From Paractinoplanes deccanensis (GTDB taxonomy: Bacteria; Actinomycetota; Actinomycetes; Mycobacteriales; Micromonosporaceae): a stretch of DNA of 50,060 bases. The translations under genes and the position numbers were made by a program. The notes beneath the pieces are model-generated. The model worked only from the letters and a program-made list of their open reading frames with translations, was not told the origin of the DNA and did no database searches. Below are positions 26,537 through 34,497 of this stretch, piece after piece. Position 1 is the stretch's first letter, and the number at the start of each line of letters is the position of its first letter. The stretch spans positions 1-50,060 of the forward strand of contig NZ_BOMI01000026.1 of NCBI RefSeq assembly GCF_016862115.1, in the 5' to 3' direction.

Positions 26537-28008
26537 CCGACTATCTGATCGTGGGCGGCGGCACGGCCGGCAGCCTGCTCGCCGCCCGGCTCTCCGAGGA
26601 CCCGTCGGTCAGCGTGACGCTGCTGGAGTGGGGACCGTCCGACCAGGACGAGCCGCGCGCCCGGTCGATCCGCCGCTGGGCCGAGATGCTCGAGGGCGAG
26701 TACGACCTCGACTACCGCAGCGTTGCGCAGGCGCGCGGCAACAGCGGCATCCGGCAGGCGCGCATGCGGATCCTGGGCGGCTGCTCCACCGCCAACACGA
26801 TGATCACGTGGCGGCCGCTCGCGTCCGACCTGAACGAATGGGTGTCGCTCGGCGCCACGGGCTGGGACCCCGAGACGGTGCTGCCCTACTACGACCGGCT
26901 CCGGATCCCGATCTCCCCGGTCGCCCCCGCCGACCGCAACGCCTACGTCGCCGACGTGGTCGAGGCGGCGGCGAAGGCGCTCGGCGTACCTGTGCAGGAG
27001 AAATGGAACGACGGGCGGCTCGACTCGCGGGCCGAGGGAGTCGGCTTCTTCGAGGTCGGCTACGAGCCGGCCACCAACGTCCGCGGGTCCACGTCGATCC
27101 ATTACCTGCACGACGCGCTGTCGCGGCCGAACCTCACCGTGCACACCGGCGTGCGGGCGCTGCGCGTGCTCATCGAGGACGGCCGGGCCACCGGAGTCCA
27201 GACCTCGTCCGGGATGTTCCGGGCGTCGCGCGAGGTGATCCTGTCGGCGGGCGCCATCGACTCGGCGCGGCTGCTGCAACTCTCCGGCGTCGGCCCGCGC
27301 GCGGTGCTCGATGCCGCCGGCGTGCCGGTCGTGGCCGACCTGCCGGTGGGGGAGAACCTGATGGACCACGCCGAGGGCCTGATCCTGTGGGAGGCGGTGA
27401 AGCGGCCGCCGGCGGAGTGCGCCAGCGGCTGGGACGCCGGCGGCATGTTCAGCGTCGACGGTGACCCCACCCGCCCGGACGTGCTGCTGCACTTCCCGGT
27501 CGAGGCGTGGGCCGTGCACGCCGTCACGTACGGCGTCACCCTGCCCGACACGATCGTGCAGATCGCCCCGAACGTCGCCCGCCCCGCCAGCCGCGGCACC
27601 GTGCGCATCACCTCGCCCGACCCCACCGACCCGCCCGAGATCGACTACGGCTACTTCACCGACCCCGGCGGCCACGACGAGCGCATCCTGATCGAGGGCG
27701 TCCGCGCGGCCCGCCGCATAGCCGAGCAGGAGCCGTTCCGCTCCTGGCTGGTCCGCGAGGTCTTCCCGGGCCCCACGGTGACCAGCGACGAGGACCTGTC
27801 GGCCGCACTGCGCGCCACCCACCAGACCGTCTACCACGTCTGCGGCACCTGCCGCATCGGCACGGTCCTCGACCCCGACCTGCGGGTGCGCGGCATCGCC
27901 GGCCTGCGCGTCGTCGACGCCTCGGTCTTCCCGGCCATCCCCGCCGTCAACCCGGTCGGCACGGTCATGGTGGTCGCCGAACGAGCGGCCGACCTGATCC
28001 GTTCCTAG
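26533..28008 (+). CDS. GMC family FAD oxidoreductase
   Basis: A 491-residue glucose-methanol-choline oxidoreductase. The N-terminal FAD fold is DYLIVGGGTAGSLLAARL, the second signature is ILGGCSTANTM, PROSITE-like signature 2 is ILSAGAIDSARLLQLSG, and the active-site region holds VYHVCGTCRIG and the C-terminal VNPVGTVMVVAERAADLI. Such enzymes oxidise alcohols (for example choline, long-chain or aromatic alcohols) to aldehydes, passing electrons to oxygen or a carrier. It is translationally coupled to the aldehyde dehydrogenase, suggesting an alcohol to aldehyde to acid sequence. The conserved C-terminal pair is His/Asn, as in many GMC oxidases. It overlaps the convergent MDMPI gene by four bases. 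Confidence 0.9.
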   Translation: MTDYLIVGGGTAGSLLAARLSEDPSVSVTLLEWGPSDQDEPRARSIRRWAEMLEGEYDLDYRSVAQARGNSGIRQARMRILGGCSTANTMITWRPLASDLNEWVSLGATGWDPETVLPYYDRLRIPISPVAPADRNAYVADVVEAAAKALGVPVQEKWNDGRLDSRAEGVGFFEVGYEPATNVRGSTSIHYLHDALSRPNLTVHTGVRALRVLIEDGRATGVQTSSGMFRASREVILSAGAIDSARLLQLSGVGPRAVLDAAGVPVVADLPVGENLMDHAEGLILWEAVKRPPAECASGWDAGGMFSVDGDPTRPDVLLHFPVEAWAVHAVTYGVTLPDTIVQIAPNVARPASRGTVRITSPDPTDPPEIDYGYFTDPGGHDERILIEGVRAARRIAEQEPFRSWLVREVFPGPTVTSDEDLSAALRATHQTVYHVCGTCRIGTVLDPDLRVRGIAGLRVVDASVFPAIPAVNPVGTVMVVAERAADLIRS

Positions 28009-28796
28009 AAGCCGGGGAACACCGCGCGCAGGTCGTCGAGGGTGACGTTGCCGGTGACCTTGACGTCCGCGGGGGTGTGCTGCGGCTTCAGCCGGCCGGC
28101 CAGCAGCCGCAGGGCCGCCTCCAGGGGGCCGTGGAAGGTGGCGGTCGCGGCGGTGGCGTCGGCCGTGAAGCGGGCGCCCTCGCCGCTCAGGGCGATGCGG
28201 TACGGGGTGCCGGCGACCTCGACGACGGCCGGCTCGCGCACCGCGCCGGTCTTGGCGATGAAGCCGAGGAAGAAGGTCAGGCCGCCGGCCAGGTGCTCGG
28301 CCATCAGGCCGGCCGAGCTGGGCAGCAGGGCGGCCGCCGGGTCGGCGGCGACGCGGATGTCCCAGCCGTGGTGGGCGGCCTCGCTGAGCCGCATGCCGGC
28401 GAACGAGGCCAGCGGCAGCGGCTCCGGCAGGAAGCCCGGGTTGATCGCGATCTCGTCGTACTGCTCGGGACGCACGGCCTCGAGGGCGGCCACCAGCGCG
28501 GCGTTCGACTCGATCGCGCCGGTGGCCTGGGCCGCGGGGCTCAGGGCGTTCCAGCGGTCCCACACGCGCTCGTTGAAGCCGTCGCCGGGCGCCGTGCCCT
28601 CGCCCAGGCCGGCCCGGAAGACGGCGAGCATGATCTCGGCGCCGCTGCCCAGGTGGGAGAAGACCTGCGCGACGGTCCAGTCGGAGGCCCCGGACGGTCC
28701 CTCGATCTGAGCGGGCGGGAAAGCGGCGGCCGCGGCGGCGAGCTCGTCATGCTCGGCGCGAAGGGCGGCGATGGTGCGGGCGGCAAGCGATGTCAT
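28005..28796 (-). CDS. Maleylpyruvate-isomerase-like (DinB/MDMPI) protein
   Basis: A 263-residue protein of the actinobacterial TIGR03083/MDMPI family. The N-terminal four-helix metal-binding domain shows SDWTVAQVFSHLGSGAEI and LSEAAHHGWDIRV, which supply the metal-ligand histidines. The C-terminal part (from about residue 180) is the SCP2-like MDMPI C domain. Some members are mycothiol-dependent isomerases or S-transferases, but most are uncharacterised. ATG 28796 has an ATTGCATGCAAT-type operator 26 bases upstream, shared control region with the divergent FAD monooxygenase. It may therefore belong to the GntR-linked locus to its right. Confidence 0.82.
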   Translation of the reverse strand: MTSLAARTIAALRAEHDELAAAAAAFPPAQIEGPSGASDWTVAQVFSHLGSGAEIMLAVFRAGLGEGTAPGDGFNERVWDRWNALSPAAQATGAIESNAALVAALEAVRPEQYDEIAINPGFLPEPLPLASFAGMRLSEAAHHGWDIRVAADPAAALLPSSAGLMAEHLAGGLTFFLGFIAKTGAVREPAVVEVAGTPYRIALSGEGARFTADATAATATFHGPLEAALRLLAGRLKPQHTPADVKVTGNVTLDDLRAVFPGF

Positions 28797-28822
28797 GCCG
28801 TGAGCCTATCGAGGGCGTCTGG

Positions 28823-28834
28823 AATGCATGCAAT
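28823..28834. promoter_or_regulatory. ATTGCATGCAAT-type site before the MDMPI gene
   Basis: AATGCATGCAAT matches the palindrome ATTGCATGCAAT at 11 of 12 positions. It lies 26 bases upstream of the MDMPI start and is one of two such sites in this divergent intergenic region. Confidence 0.55.
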
Positions 28835-28886
28835 GCGGGAGCCTTGCTGAGGGAGCTCTCGGATAAGCTGATACTTGCGCGACACA

Positions 28887-28898
28887 ATTGCATGCTAT
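28887..28898. promoter_or_regulatory. ATTGCATGCAAT-type site in the FAD monooxygenase promoter
   Basis: ATTGCATGCTAT matches the palindrome ATTGCATGCAAT at 11 of 12 positions. It overlaps a possible promoter (TTGCGC at 28875-28880 and TATTAA at 28896-28901), 45 bases before the monooxygenase ATG, where a repressor would block RNA polymerase. Confidence 0.6.
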
Positions 28899-28942
28899 TA
28901 ATGCTCCATCGCAGGACAGGACTGACTTCGAGGAGCACCGGC

Positions 28943-30058
28943 ATGGCAGTACTCGTCTCGGGCGCGAGCATCGCGGGCCTGAGCGTCGCTCAGCAGCTCA
29001 TCGCGCGAGGGCACCAGGTGACCGTCGTGGAGCGGGCCCCGGCGCTCCGGACGGCGGGATCACCGATCGACGTGCGCGGCGCGGCGCTGCGGGTGGCCGA
29101 GCGGATGGGGATCCTCGGCGACATCCAGCGCAATCGCGTGATGAACAGCGGCCGGGCCCTGTTCACCACCTTCGTCGACGCGGCCGGCGCTCCCGTGGCG
29201 GCGCTGCCGAACGCCGAGGCCGCGGACTCCGAGGATGACATCGAGATCGCCCGGGACCGTTTGGTGGCGATCCTGCACGAGGCGATCGGCGACCGGGCGG
29301 AGTTCCGCTTCGGCGATGCCGTCGCCGGCGTCGAGCAGGATCCCGGCGGGGTGAACGTCACCTTCGCCGGCGGTGGCGAGCGCCGCTTCGACCTGGTGGT
29401 GGGTGCCGACGGCATCCACTCGACAGTGCGGCGCGCGGTGTTCGGGCCCGAGCGGCTGTTCCGCCGGCACCTCGACGTCTACTTCGCCATCGTGGACCTG
29501 CCGCTCGGCTGCGGCGTGCACGGCGAGAGCATCACCTACAACGCGCCCGGCCGCATGGTGGGCGTCTCCGACTTCGGCGACCGCACGCTGGGCTTTCTCG
29601 CCTTCCGCAGCCCGGAGCGGCCGTACGACTACCACAGCCTCGGCGAGCAGCGGCGGCTCCTCGAGGACGCGTTCGCCGGTGAGCGCGGCTGGGGATGCGA
29701 GCTGGTGCTCGGCGCGGTCCGCTCCGCGAGCGACCTGTACTTCGACTCGGTCAGCCAGGTGCGCATGCCGTCCTGGTCCTCCGGCCGCGTCGTGCTGGCC
29801 GGCGACGCCGCGCACGCCGCCGCGCTCTTCTCGGGACGGGGCACGTCGCTGGCGATGATCGGCGCGGCCCTGCTGGGCGAGGCGCTGGGCGCGGCGACCG
29901 GCGGCTACGCGACGGCGTTCGCCGATTACGAGCGGCGGTTGCGCCCGCACGTGACGCGCGCCCAGGAAGGCGTCACCTACGCGCGGGACCTGCTCGTGCC
30001 GGCGACCGCCGCCGAGCTGGCCGCCCGCAACAGCCGGTTCCCTCTGCTCGCCGCCTGA
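28943..30058 (+). CDS. FAD-dependent aromatic-type monooxygenase
   Basis: A 371-residue class A flavin monooxygenase related to p-hydroxybenzoate hydroxylase and TetX. The N-terminal ADP-binding motif is VLVSGASIAGLSVAQQL, the DG motif is LVVGADGIHSTVRR (about residue 152), and the GD motif is RVVLAGDAAHAAALFSGRGTSLAM (residues about 282-305), here quoted in part. GAGGAG lies seven bases before ATG 28943; the frame is open further upstream but not gene-like. It starts a coupled run with DUF1275, hydrolase and transferase genes. It would hydroxylate an aromatic or heterocyclic substrate with NAD(P)H and oxygen; the substrate is unknown. Confidence 0.88.
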   Translation: MAVLVSGASIAGLSVAQQLIARGHQVTVVERAPALRTAGSPIDVRGAALRVAERMGILGDIQRNRVMNSGRALFTTFVDAAGAPVAALPNAEAADSEDDIEIARDRLVAILHEAIGDRAEFRFGDAVAGVEQDPGGVNVTFAGGGERRFDLVVGADGIHSTVRRAVFGPERLFRRHLDVYFAIVDLPLGCGVHGESITYNAPGRMVGVSDFGDRTLGFLAFRSPERPYDYHSLGEQRRLLEDAFAGERGWGCELVLGAVRSASDLYFDSVSQVRMPSWSSGRVVLAGDAAHAAALFSGRGTSLAMIGAALLGEALGAATGGYATAFADYERRLRPHVTRAQEGVTYARDLLVPATAAELAARNSRFPLLAA

Positions 30059-30741
30059 TGACCGTCACCAGCCGGACGGCGCCGCCGCGGGTGGCGACCG
30101 CGCCGATGCTCGCCCTGACCTTCTCCACCGGTGTCGTCGACGCGATCGGCTATCTCGGCCTCGACCGCGTCTTCACCGGCAACATGACCGGCAACGTGGT
30201 GATCCTGGGCATGGCCCTGGCCGGCGGCGACGGCCTCCCCGTGCTGGGCCCGGCCGTCGCGCTGGCGGCCTTCGTCGCCGGTGCGGCCCTCGCCGGCCGG
30301 GCCGCTCGCGGTGGCGCACCCGGCTGGAGCGGCCGGACGACCTCGCTGCTGGCCGCCGTGGCGGTGCTGCTCGCCGCGTCCGCCGTTCCCGGCTCGCTGC
30401 CCACCGGCACGGTGCCCTGGCCGTTGATCGCCACCGCGATGCTCGGCGTCGCGATGGGCCTGCAGGCCGGCGCGGCCCGGACCGTCGCCGTGCCGGACGT
30501 GACCACCGTGGTCGTGACGTCGACGCTGGTGGGGCTGGCCTTCGACTCCCGGGCCGGCGCCGGCCGGCCGCAGCCCTGGCAACGGCGGCTGCTCGCGGTC
30601 GCCCTCATCGGCGCCGGCGCGCTGATGGGCGCCCTGCTGCTGACCCTCCACTTCGCGCTCGGGGCGGGGGTCGCCGCGCTCGTCACCGCGGCGGTCGCCG
30701 TCGCCGGGCACCTGACACTGACCCGAGGATCCGGAACATGA
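30058..30741 (+). CDS. DUF1275 (YoaK-like) membrane protein
   Basis: A 227-residue membrane protein of the DUF1275/YoaK family, with six or so hydrophobic segments. The signature GVVDAIGYLGLDRVFTGNMTGN lies near residue 25 (shown for its first part VVDAIGYL and FTGNMTGN), and MGLQAGAAR and TTVVVTSTLVGLA follow. The role is unknown. Its start overlaps the monooxygenase stop (TGATG) and its stop overlaps the hydrolase start (ATGA), so it is translationally coupled on both sides. It may transport or sense a pathway compound, but nothing in the sequence shows this. Confidence 0.85.
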   Translation: MTVTSRTAPPRVATAPMLALTFSTGVVDAIGYLGLDRVFTGNMTGNVVILGMALAGGDGLPVLGPAVALAAFVAGAALAGRAARGGAPGWSGRTTSLLAAVAVLLAASAVPGSLPTGTVPWPLIATAMLGVAMGLQAGAARTVAVPDVTTVVVTSTLVGLAFDSRAGAGRPQPWQRRLLAVALIGAGALMGALLLTLHFALGAGVAALVTAAVAVAGHLTLTRGSGT

Positions 30742-31517
30742 ACACTTCCGCCGTCATCGACACCGGAAGCGGCACCCCGCTTCTCCTGCTGCACGGCGCC
30801 GAGAGCGGCGCCGGGCAATACCTCGACCTCATCGAGGCGCTGCCCGGGTGGATCCGCTGCCTGTCGTACGACCAGCGCGACACCGGCGCCGACGAGGCGA
30901 GCGGCCCGTACGGCCTGAGCGATCTCGCCGACGACGCCGCCGCGCTCCTGGACGCGCTCGGCCTGGCCGAGGCCCACGTGCTGGGCACGTCGTTCGGCGG
31001 CGCCGTGGCCCAGCATCTGGCCCTGCGGCACCCGTCGCGGGTGCGCTCGCTGATCCTCGTCGCCACCACCGCCTCGCCCGGTCCGGTGCGGGACTATCTG
31101 AGCCGCAGCCGGGCCGTCCCGGACGACCAGCGCCGCCAGTGGCTGATCGACGGCGCGATCAGCTCACGGGGCCAGCGGGACCCGGCGTTGCTCGTCCGCG
31201 TCCAGGCCTCGGTCGTGGAGCGCACCGCCGAGCAGCGTTCCCGGCGGCTCGGGGCCCTCGCCGCCCACGACACCACCGAGCTGCTCGGCCGGATCGCGGC
31301 TCCGACGCTGGTGATCCATGGCGACGACGATCCCGTCATCCCGCTCTCGTCCGGGCGGTTCCTGGCCCGCACGATCCCCGGCGCCGAGCTCGCCGTCGTG
31401 GCCGGCGGCCGGCACGCGCTGGCCTTCGAGCGTCGCGACGAGACGGCCGCCCTGGTGGCCGCCTTCGTGGCCCGCAACGAGAGCTCGGCCGGTGTCGAGG
31501 GGACGGGACCGCGGTGA
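30738..31517 (+). CDS. Alpha/beta hydrolase
   Basis: A 259-residue alpha/beta-fold hydrolase. The oxyanion segment is LLLLHGAESG, the nucleophile elbow GTSFGG carries Ser85, the acid lies in HGDDDPVIP and the His in AGGRHALAFE. The size and motifs resemble enol-lactonases, esterases and meta-cleavage hydrolases used in aromatic degradation. It overlaps the DUF1275 gene and the gamma-glutamyltransferase-like gene by four bases each. After ring hydroxylation by the monooxygenase, an ester, lactone or C-C bond cleavage would be a natural job; this is inference. Confidence 0.88.
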   Translation: MNTSAVIDTGSGTPLLLLHGAESGAGQYLDLIEALPGWIRCLSYDQRDTGADEASGPYGLSDLADDAAALLDALGLAEAHVLGTSFGGAVAQHLALRHPSRVRSLILVATTASPGPVRDYLSRSRAVPDDQRRQWLIDGAISSRGQRDPALLVRVQASVVERTAEQRSRRLGALAAHDTTELLGRIAAPTLVIHGDDDPVIPLSSGRFLARTIPGAELAVVAGGRHALAFERRDETAALVAAFVARNESSAGVEGTGPR

Positions 31518-33271
31518 CGCCGGCCTTCACCACGCGGCCCACCCTCAAGGGGCGCCACGGCATGGCCGCCGCCACCCACTGGCTGGCCACCGGCACGGCC
31601 CAGAGCGTCCTGGAACGCGGTGGCAACGCGTTCGACGCCGCGGTGGCCGGCTGCTTCGTGCTGCACGTCGCCGAGCCGCACCTCAACGGGCCGGGCGGCG
31701 ACCTGGTCGGCCTGGTCGCGCCGCGCGGCCGCGATCCCCGGGTGCTCGCGGGGCAGGGGCCGGCGCCCGCCCGGGCCTCGATCGCGCACCTGCGCTCGCT
31801 CGGGCTCACCTCGGTGCCGGGCGCGGGCGGCCTGGCGGCGGCCGTCCCCGGTGCCGTCCCGGCGCTGCTGATGCTGCTGCGCGATCACGGCTCGTGGGAG
31901 TTCGCCGACGTCGTCGGGTACGCGATCGACTACGCGCATGCGGGAGTGCCCGTCGACCGGAGGTGGGCCGACATCCTGGCGACCGTGGAGCCGTTGTTCC
32001 GGGAGCACTGGCCGTCGTCGTACGAGCTGTGGATGCCCTCCGGTCGGGTGCCGCGCGCCGGCGAGACCGTCACCAACCCGGTCTGGGCAGCCACCCTGGA
32101 GCGGCTGGTGAAGGAGTCGAGGCGGGGACGGAGCCGGGCCGAGCGCCTGGACGCCGTGCTGGTCGCGTGGCGCGAAGGGTTCGTGGCGCGCGGTGTGACG
32201 GCGACGCTCGCACGCCCGCACCGGCACGCCGACGGCGGCGACCACGCCGGGGTGCTCACGATGGCGGACTTCGCGGCGTTCCGCCCGACGTGGGAACGGC
32301 CGCTCACCTACCCGTTCCGCGGCGTCGACGTGGTCAAGCCGCCCGCCTGGGGCTCGGGCCCGGTGCTCCTGCAGGCGCTCGCGCTGCTCTCGGGATTTCC
32401 GGACGCGGAGCTCGACCCGTCGACGGTCGCCGGGGTGCACAACGTGACCGAGGCGTTCAAGCTCGCCTTCGCCGACCGGGAGGGCCACTACGGCGAGACG
32501 GCGCGGATCGAGCCCCTGCTCGCCGACGATTACCTGGCCCGGCGGCGCGCCCTGATCGGGCCGGCGGCAAGCCTCGAATGGCGGCCCGGGGGTGACCTTC
32601 CGTACGTGCCGGAGCTGCGCACCCCCGACGGAGCGGACCGCGCCGGCGTGGGCGAGCCGACCGTGCGGGCCTCGGGGGAGACCCGCGGCGACACGTGTCA
32701 CATCGACGTCGTGGACGCGGACGGCAACATCGCCAGCCTCACGCCGTCCGGCGGCTGGCTCCAGTCGTCCCCGGCCGTGCCCGAGCTCGGTTTCTGCGCC
32801 GGAACGCGGCTCCAGATGACGTGGCTGGACGAGGGCGCCCCGGCGGCGCTGCGACCGGGGCGGCGCCCGCGGACCACGTTGTCGCCGACGATGCTGGTGC
32901 GCGACGGCGAGGTGGTCGAGGCGCTCGGCACCCCGGGCGGGGACCAGCAGGACCAGTGGCAGCTGCCGTACGTGCTGCGCCGGCTGATCGGCGGGTACGG
33001 CCCGCAGCGGGCCATCGACGCGCCGGTCTTCCACACCACGCACGTGCCCAGCTCGTTCTGGCCGCGCACCTGGGAGCCCGGTGGCCTGGTCGTGGAGGAG
33101 CGCCTCGGCGACGAGGTTGTCGCCGGCCTGCGGCGACGAGGTCACATCGTGACGGTGAGCGGCCCCTGGTCGCTGGGCCGGCTGTCCGCGGTCGGGCGGG
33201 ACCCGGCCACCGGCGAGCTCTCCGCCGCCGCGAACCCGCGCGGAGGGCTCGGCTACGCCGCCGGCCGTTGA
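31514..33271 (+). CDS. Gamma-glutamyltransferase family Ntn-hydrolase
   Basis: A 585-residue gamma-glutamyltransferase family protein without an obvious signal peptide, so probably cytoplasmic. GTG 31514 overlaps the hydrolase stop (GTGA). The N-terminal block GRHGMAAATHWLATGTAQSVLERGGNAFDAAVA is typical in arrangement (GNAFDAAVA motif). The processing site is Thr394 in DTCHIDVVDADGNIASLT, matching TTH-type sites in which the Thr becomes the nucleophile; the second Thr is Cys here. The C-terminal LGTPGGDQQDQWQLPYVLRR block replaces the usual GSPGG motif. Such proteins can be gamma-glutamyl hydrolases, transferases or acylases for other amides. Substrate is unknown; cleavage of an amide-linked intermediate is plausible. 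Confidence 0.86.
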   Translation: MTPAFTTRPTLKGRHGMAAATHWLATGTAQSVLERGGNAFDAAVAGCFVLHVAEPHLNGPGGDLVGLVAPRGRDPRVLAGQGPAPARASIAHLRSLGLTSVPGAGGLAAAVPGAVPALLMLLRDHGSWEFADVVGYAIDYAHAGVPVDRRWADILATVEPLFREHWPSSYELWMPSGRVPRAGETVTNPVWAATLERLVKESRRGRSRAERLDAVLVAWREGFVARGVTATLARPHRHADGGDHAGVLTMADFAAFRPTWERPLTYPFRGVDVVKPPAWGSGPVLLQALALLSGFPDAELDPSTVAGVHNVTEAFKLAFADREGHYGETARIEPLLADDYLARRRALIGPAASLEWRPGGDLPYVPELRTPDGADRAGVGEPTVRASGETRGDTCHIDVVDADGNIASLTPSGGWLQSSPAVPELGFCAGTRLQMTWLDEGAPAALRPGRRPRTTLSPTMLVRDGEVVEALGTPGGDQQDQWQLPYVLRRLIGGYGPQRAIDAPVFHTTHVPSSFWPRTWEPGGLVVEERLGDEVVAGLRRRGHIVTVSGPWSLGRLSAVGRDPATGELSAAANPRGGLGYAAGR

Positions 33272-33283
33272 CCGTCGTACTCC

Positions 33284-33289
33284 TAGAAT
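33284..33289 (+). promoter_or_regulatory. Leaderless promoter of the GntR gene
   Basis: TAGAAT ends eight bases before the ATG of the GntR gene. There is no purine-rich ribosome site between them. This is the usual arrangement of leaderless actinobacterial transcripts that start at the A of the ATG. No ATTGCATGCAAT site lies here. Confidence 0.5.
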
Positions 33290-33297
33290 GGGCCCCC

Positions 33298-34008
33298 ATG
33301 ACCGACGCCGTGTCCCCGCAAGCCGTGCGCGCCGAGCGGGCGTTCACCGTCGACGCCGTGGCGGAGTCGCTCGCGCGCCGGATCAGCGACGGCGAGTTCG
33401 AGATGGGTGCCTGGATCCGCCAGGCCAAGCTCGCCGAGGAGTACGGCGTCAGCCGTACCCCGGCGACGCTGGCGCTGAGCCGCCTGGAGGCGCTCGGCGT
33501 GGTGGAGCGCATCGCCAACCGCGGGTTCCGGGTCCGGCTGCCGAGCGCGCGCGACGTGGCCGAGGTGATCGAGGTGCGCGGCCTGCTCGAGGGCCACGCG
33601 GCCTACCTGGCGGCGCAGCGCGCCTCTGCGGAGCAGCTCGGCCGGCTCCACCGGGCCGTCGAGCAGTTCCGCGAGGTCGTGTCGGGACTGCGGGCCGGGC
33701 GCTCGGAGGAGTGGGCCCGCGCCCGCTGGCACGCCGCGAACGCGCTGTTCCACGCGACGGTGTTCGAGGCGGCGGGCAACGGGCAGCTGACCACCTCGTC
33801 CGAGCTGCTGCACCATCGCCTGCCGCGCAACACCTCGTGGTCGGCGATGCAGGGCGACGTGCGCCTGCTGTCGCAGAACGCCAACGAGCACGAGGCGATC
33901 GCGCTGGCGATCGAGCTGCACGACGGCGCGCGTGCACGCAATCTCGCGTTCGCTCACCTGGAGACCGCTCGTGACCTGATGGTCGCGCGCCTCCAGGAAC
34001 TGGCGTGA
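33298..34008 (+). CDS. GntR family regulator with FCD-type domain
   Basis: A 236-residue GntR-family regulator. The N-terminal winged helix (about residues 18-78, with WIRQAKLAEEYGVSRTPATLALSRLEALGVVER seen there) precedes an all-helical FCD ligand domain from about residue 85 (ARDVAEVIEVRGLLEGHAA), with the metal-ligand-type residues in ALFHATVFEAAGN and NEHEAIALAI. FCD regulators usually repress catabolic operons until a carboxylate ligand binds. It lies between two groups of genes whose promoters carry ATTGCATGCAAT-type palindromes, and it is the best candidate to bind them. Its own transcript is probably leaderless. Confidence 0.9.
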   Translation: MTDAVSPQAVRAERAFTVDAVAESLARRISDGEFEMGAWIRQAKLAEEYGVSRTPATLALSRLEALGVVERIANRGFRVRLPSARDVAEVIEVRGLLEGHAAYLAAQRASAEQLGRLHRAVEQFREVVSGLRAGRSEEWARARWHAANALFHATVFEAAGNGQLTTSSELLHHRLPRNTSWSAMQGDVRLLSQNANEHEAIALAIELHDGARARNLAFAHLETARDLMVARLQELA

Positions 34009-34059
34009 CGGCGATTTAACCCCGCAGTAACCCGTCTCATGGGGCGCAGCCTCACCATT

Positions 34060-34073
34060 GATTGCATGCAATC
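34060..34073. promoter_or_regulatory. Perfect GATTGCATGCAATC palindrome before the cupin gene
   Basis: A perfect 14-base palindrome, 22 bases upstream of the cupin ATG. It is the best copy of the ATTGCATGCAAT motif also seen at 28823, 28887 and 37667. It directly follows the GntR gene. Location suggests repression of the cupin-permease operon. Confidence 0.65.
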
Positions 34074-34094
34074 GCAATGGAGAGGAACGCTGCG

Positions 34095-34490
34095 ATGACC
34101 GATCCCGACATCACCTCCGCCCCCGGCGACAAGCTTCTGTTCGAGAACGACCGCGTCCGCGTCTGGGCGATGACCCTCGCGGGCGACGGCGGCATGTACG
34201 ACTTCCACCAGCACCACCACGACCACGTCGTCATCTGGCCGGACGCCGGCACCGCGCAGGCCCAGCAACTCGGCGACGACGACTGGGGCCTGACCCAGCA
34301 GGCCGAACCCGGCTTCGTGCTCTTCAAGACGGTCGGCACCGGCGAGCCCCTGACCCCGCACCGCATCCGCAACGCCGGGCCCGCGACCGTCACGCACTAC
34401 ATCGTCGAGCTGCTGGAGCCCTCGCCGTCGGCGGAGCAGCGGGACTGGCAGTGGAACGAGAACGGCCGCATCCTCGGCCTGGGCGAGTGA
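34095..34490 (+). CDS. Small cupin-fold protein
   Basis: A 131-residue single-domain cupin. The first cupin motif carries histidines in YDFHQHHHDHVVIWP, and the second half includes PHRIRNAGPATVTHYIVELLE. The extra histidines suggest a metal ion, though the usual motif-1 glutamate is not clear. AGAGGA precedes ATG 34095. It precedes the APC permease by seven bases. Small cupins of this kind can be dioxygenases, isomerases or sensors of a pathway compound; the role is undetermined. It is the first gene after the perfect ATTGCATGCAAT palindrome. Confidence 0.8.
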   Translation: MTDPDITSAPGDKLLFENDRVRVWAMTLAGDGGMYDFHQHHHDHVVIWPDAGTAQAQQLGDDDWGLTQQAEPGFVLFKTVGTGEPLTPHRIRNAGPATVTHYIVELLEPSPSAEQRDWQWNENGRILGLGE

Positions 34491-34497
34491 GGCGCGG

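Noticed and set aside
33268..33289. TTGACC and TAGAAT as a full promoter for the GntR gene
   Set aside because: The spacer is only 10 bases, too short for a sigma-70-type pair; only the TAGAAT -10 box is kept.
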